From Ruminococcus sp. AF41-9 (lineage in GTDB: Bacteria; Bacillota; Clostridia; Lachnospirales; Lachnospiraceae), in assembly GCF_003477525.1 (NCBI RefSeq), contig NZ_QUDO01000071.1, forward strand, positions 1 through 16,831: DNA of 16,831 nucleotides, read 5' to 3'. A model generated the notes under the pieces. It did no database searches. It was not told where the DNA came from and worked only from the letters and a program-made list of their open reading frames with translations. Shown here piece by piece: positions 15,830-16,831 of this stretch (within the stretch, counting starts at the first letter, position 1; each line of letters begins with the position of its first letter). Both the position numbers and the translations under genes were made by a program.

Positions 15830-16459
15830 TTATTTCAGTCTGCCAAGTACGCTGTTGAATGTGTCATCTGCGATCTTTGTGTATTTCTCAAGCATCGCAT
15901 CTGCTTTTCTGTTTAATTCTTCTGCGTATTCTCTGTCAGCCATGGATTTTGTATTGATGTATACGTTCAGGCTTGCACCCTGTAATGCTGCTTTACAGAA
16001 AGCTGCACCAACACCTGCATCACTGATAGCAAGTTTGGAACCTTTTGCACCGAATTCTACGACCAGTTCGATGGCTTCACAGCATTTTTCCATGATTTCC
16101 ATAGGTACGGAGCATGCGTCTTTTAATACGATCTCCATCACTCTGGCTTTCTCCGCTTTCTCTTCTTCTGTTTCTTTTGGCATTCCGTATGCTTTGGATA
16201 ATGGCTCGAATACTTCGGCATCACGTTCGATCAGACGGAGGAAATCCTTCTGTAACTGATCGCATTTTGCTTTTAATTCATACATTTCGTCTTCTACATC
16301 AGCATATTTCTTTTTGCCTACTGTAAGACTTCCTACCATGTTTCCAAGAGCTGTTCCTACAGCACCAACTAATGCAGATGCACCGCCGCCGCCTGGAACC
16401 GGAGCTTTGGAAGCTAAAACCTCAACGAATTCTGTGCAAGTACTTGTTGAAAATCCCAT
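15830..16459 (-). CDS. fchA: Methenyltetrahydrofolate cyclohydrolase (cyclodeaminase/FTCD-C family)
   Basis: This 209-residue protein has the size and sequence of clostridial FchA, which interconverts 10-formyl-THF and 5,10-methenyl-THF. Diagnostic stretches are the N-terminal CTEFVEVLASKAPVPGGGGA, GTALGNMVGSLTVGKKKY and the C-terminal ALQGASLNVYINTKSM. All belong to the helical FTCD C-terminal domain family, here free-standing rather than fused to formiminotransferase. The position between fhs and folD gives the canonical order of the methyl branch of the Wood-Ljungdahl pathway. The start chosen is ATG 16459, with AGGAG a few bases upstream; an in-frame ATG 33 bases earlier lacks such a site. 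A 92-base gap separates it from folD. Confidence 0.92.
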   Translation of the reverse strand: MGFSTSTCTEFVEVLASKAPVPGGGGASALVGAVGTALGNMVGSLTVGKKKYADVEDEMYELKAKCDQLQKDFLRLIERDAEVFEPLSKAYGMPKETEEEKAEKARVMEIVLKDACSVPMEIMEKCCEAIELVVEFGAKGSKLAISDAGVGAAFCKAALQGASLNVYINTKSMADREYAEELNRKADAMLEKYTKIADDTFNSVLGRLK

Positions 16460-16519
16460 CTTTTTCTCTCCTGCTTTCTTTTTATTTATCAAACAGATAT
16501 CCTGATCTGCTTATTTTCA

Positions 16520-16553
16520 GAGAGTGTCCCGAAATATCTTCACAGACACTCTC
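16520..16553. repeat. Hairpin between fhs and fchA
   Basis: GAGAGTGTC (16520-16528) and GACACTCTC (16545-16553) form a perfect 9-bp stem with a 16-base loop. No T-run follows on the minus strand, so it is not a classical terminator for fhs. It may shape relative fhs and fchA mRNA levels through stability or processing. Confidence 0.5.
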
Positions 16554-16580
16554 ATTCATTTTCATAAAAATAAGTAAAAT

Positions 16581-16831
16581 TTAGAACAGACCTGTGATCT
16601 TACCTGTCTCGTCTACGTCGATTCTCTCAGCAGCCGGAACTTTCGGCAGACCTGGCATGGTCATGATCTCGCCTGTAAGGGCTACGATGAATCCTGCACC
16701 TGCGGAGATCTTCAGGTTACGTACGGTAACTTCGAAGTCTGTCGGAGCACCGAGTTTGGTCTGGTCGTCTGTTAAGCTGTACTGAGTCTTAGCTACGCAG
16801 ATCGGGCAGTTGCCGAAACCAAGAGCTTCTA
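16581..16831 (-). CDS. fhs: Formate-tetrahydrofolate ligase, C-terminal fragment cut by window edge
   Basis: The last 82 codons and stop of a leftward gene that continues past the right edge. The segment [19 protein letters not shown], then [20 protein letters not shown] and the terminal [12 protein letters not shown] match the highly conserved C-terminus of formyl-THF synthetase. This cytosolic enzyme uses ATP to join formate to THF, the entry step of the methyl branch in acetogens. It is followed after about 120 bases by fchA and then folD, forming a complete formate-to-methylene-THF set. The N-terminus and promoter cannot be seen. Confidence 0.95.
   Translation of the reverse strand, partial: EALGFGNCPICVAKTQYSLTDDQTKLGAPTDFEVTVRNLKISAGAGFIVALTGEIMTMPGLPKVPAAERIDVDETGKITGLF

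Overview
The window looks like chromosome from a Gram-positive anaerobe of the Lachnospiraceae/Clostridia type (Blautia- or Ruminococcus-like). This is an inference from AT-rich base composition, AGGAG-type ribosome binding sites, lipoprotein and signal peptides without outer-membrane genes, the acetogen-style gene order fhs-fchA-folD, and hybrid kinases of a build common in gut clostridia. Nearly all genes read leftward on the minus strand.

Right end (14126-16831): one-carbon metabolism. The 3' end of formate-tetrahydrofolate ligase (fhs), then methenyl-THF cyclohydrolase (fchA) and methylene-THF dehydrogenase (folD). The folD product seems to lack the lysine and glutamine used for cyclohydrolase activity, which would fit a division of labour with FchA. 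A secreted glucosaminidase follows folD after one base. A 20-bp stem terminator at 14026-14074 closes this unit.

Middle debris (12865-13965): a plus-strand GGDEF-PAS gene whose PAS domain has lost its middle and is out of frame, plus a short piece resembling the C-terminus of an IS66-type TnpB.

Left and centre (498-12772): a large signalling cluster. It opens with a sigma-A promoter, a clear cyclic-di-GMP-I (GEMM) riboswitch and an intrinsic terminator. Then come a lipoprotein joining a solute-binding domain to a 5'-nucleotidase C-terminal-like domain, a sensor hybrid histidine kinase, a BvgS-like hybrid kinase with tandem Venus-flytrap domains, a REC-HD-GYP protein (predicted c-di-GMP phosphodiesterase), a small REC protein with a clipped N-terminus, and a second BvgS-like hybrid kinase. 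No DNA-binding response regulator is present. The only recognisable output is c-di-GMP hydrolysis, and the cluster's own leader is a c-di-GMP sensor, so a closed feedback loop is likely.

Two simple-sequence tracts lie 103 bp apart between the first two kinases: G9 at the 3' end of one, and a GACA tetranucleotide tract of 9.75 units in the leader of the next. Both are candidate phase-variation sites. In the tetranucleotide tract, each of the three possible frames connects an upstream ATG to the kinase start differently: fused, ending in TAA one base before it, or ending in an overlapping ATGA.

Left edge (1-497): no gene. It holds the operon terminator, a second terminator, and between them a structured stretch that weakly recalls part of a cobalamin riboswitch.
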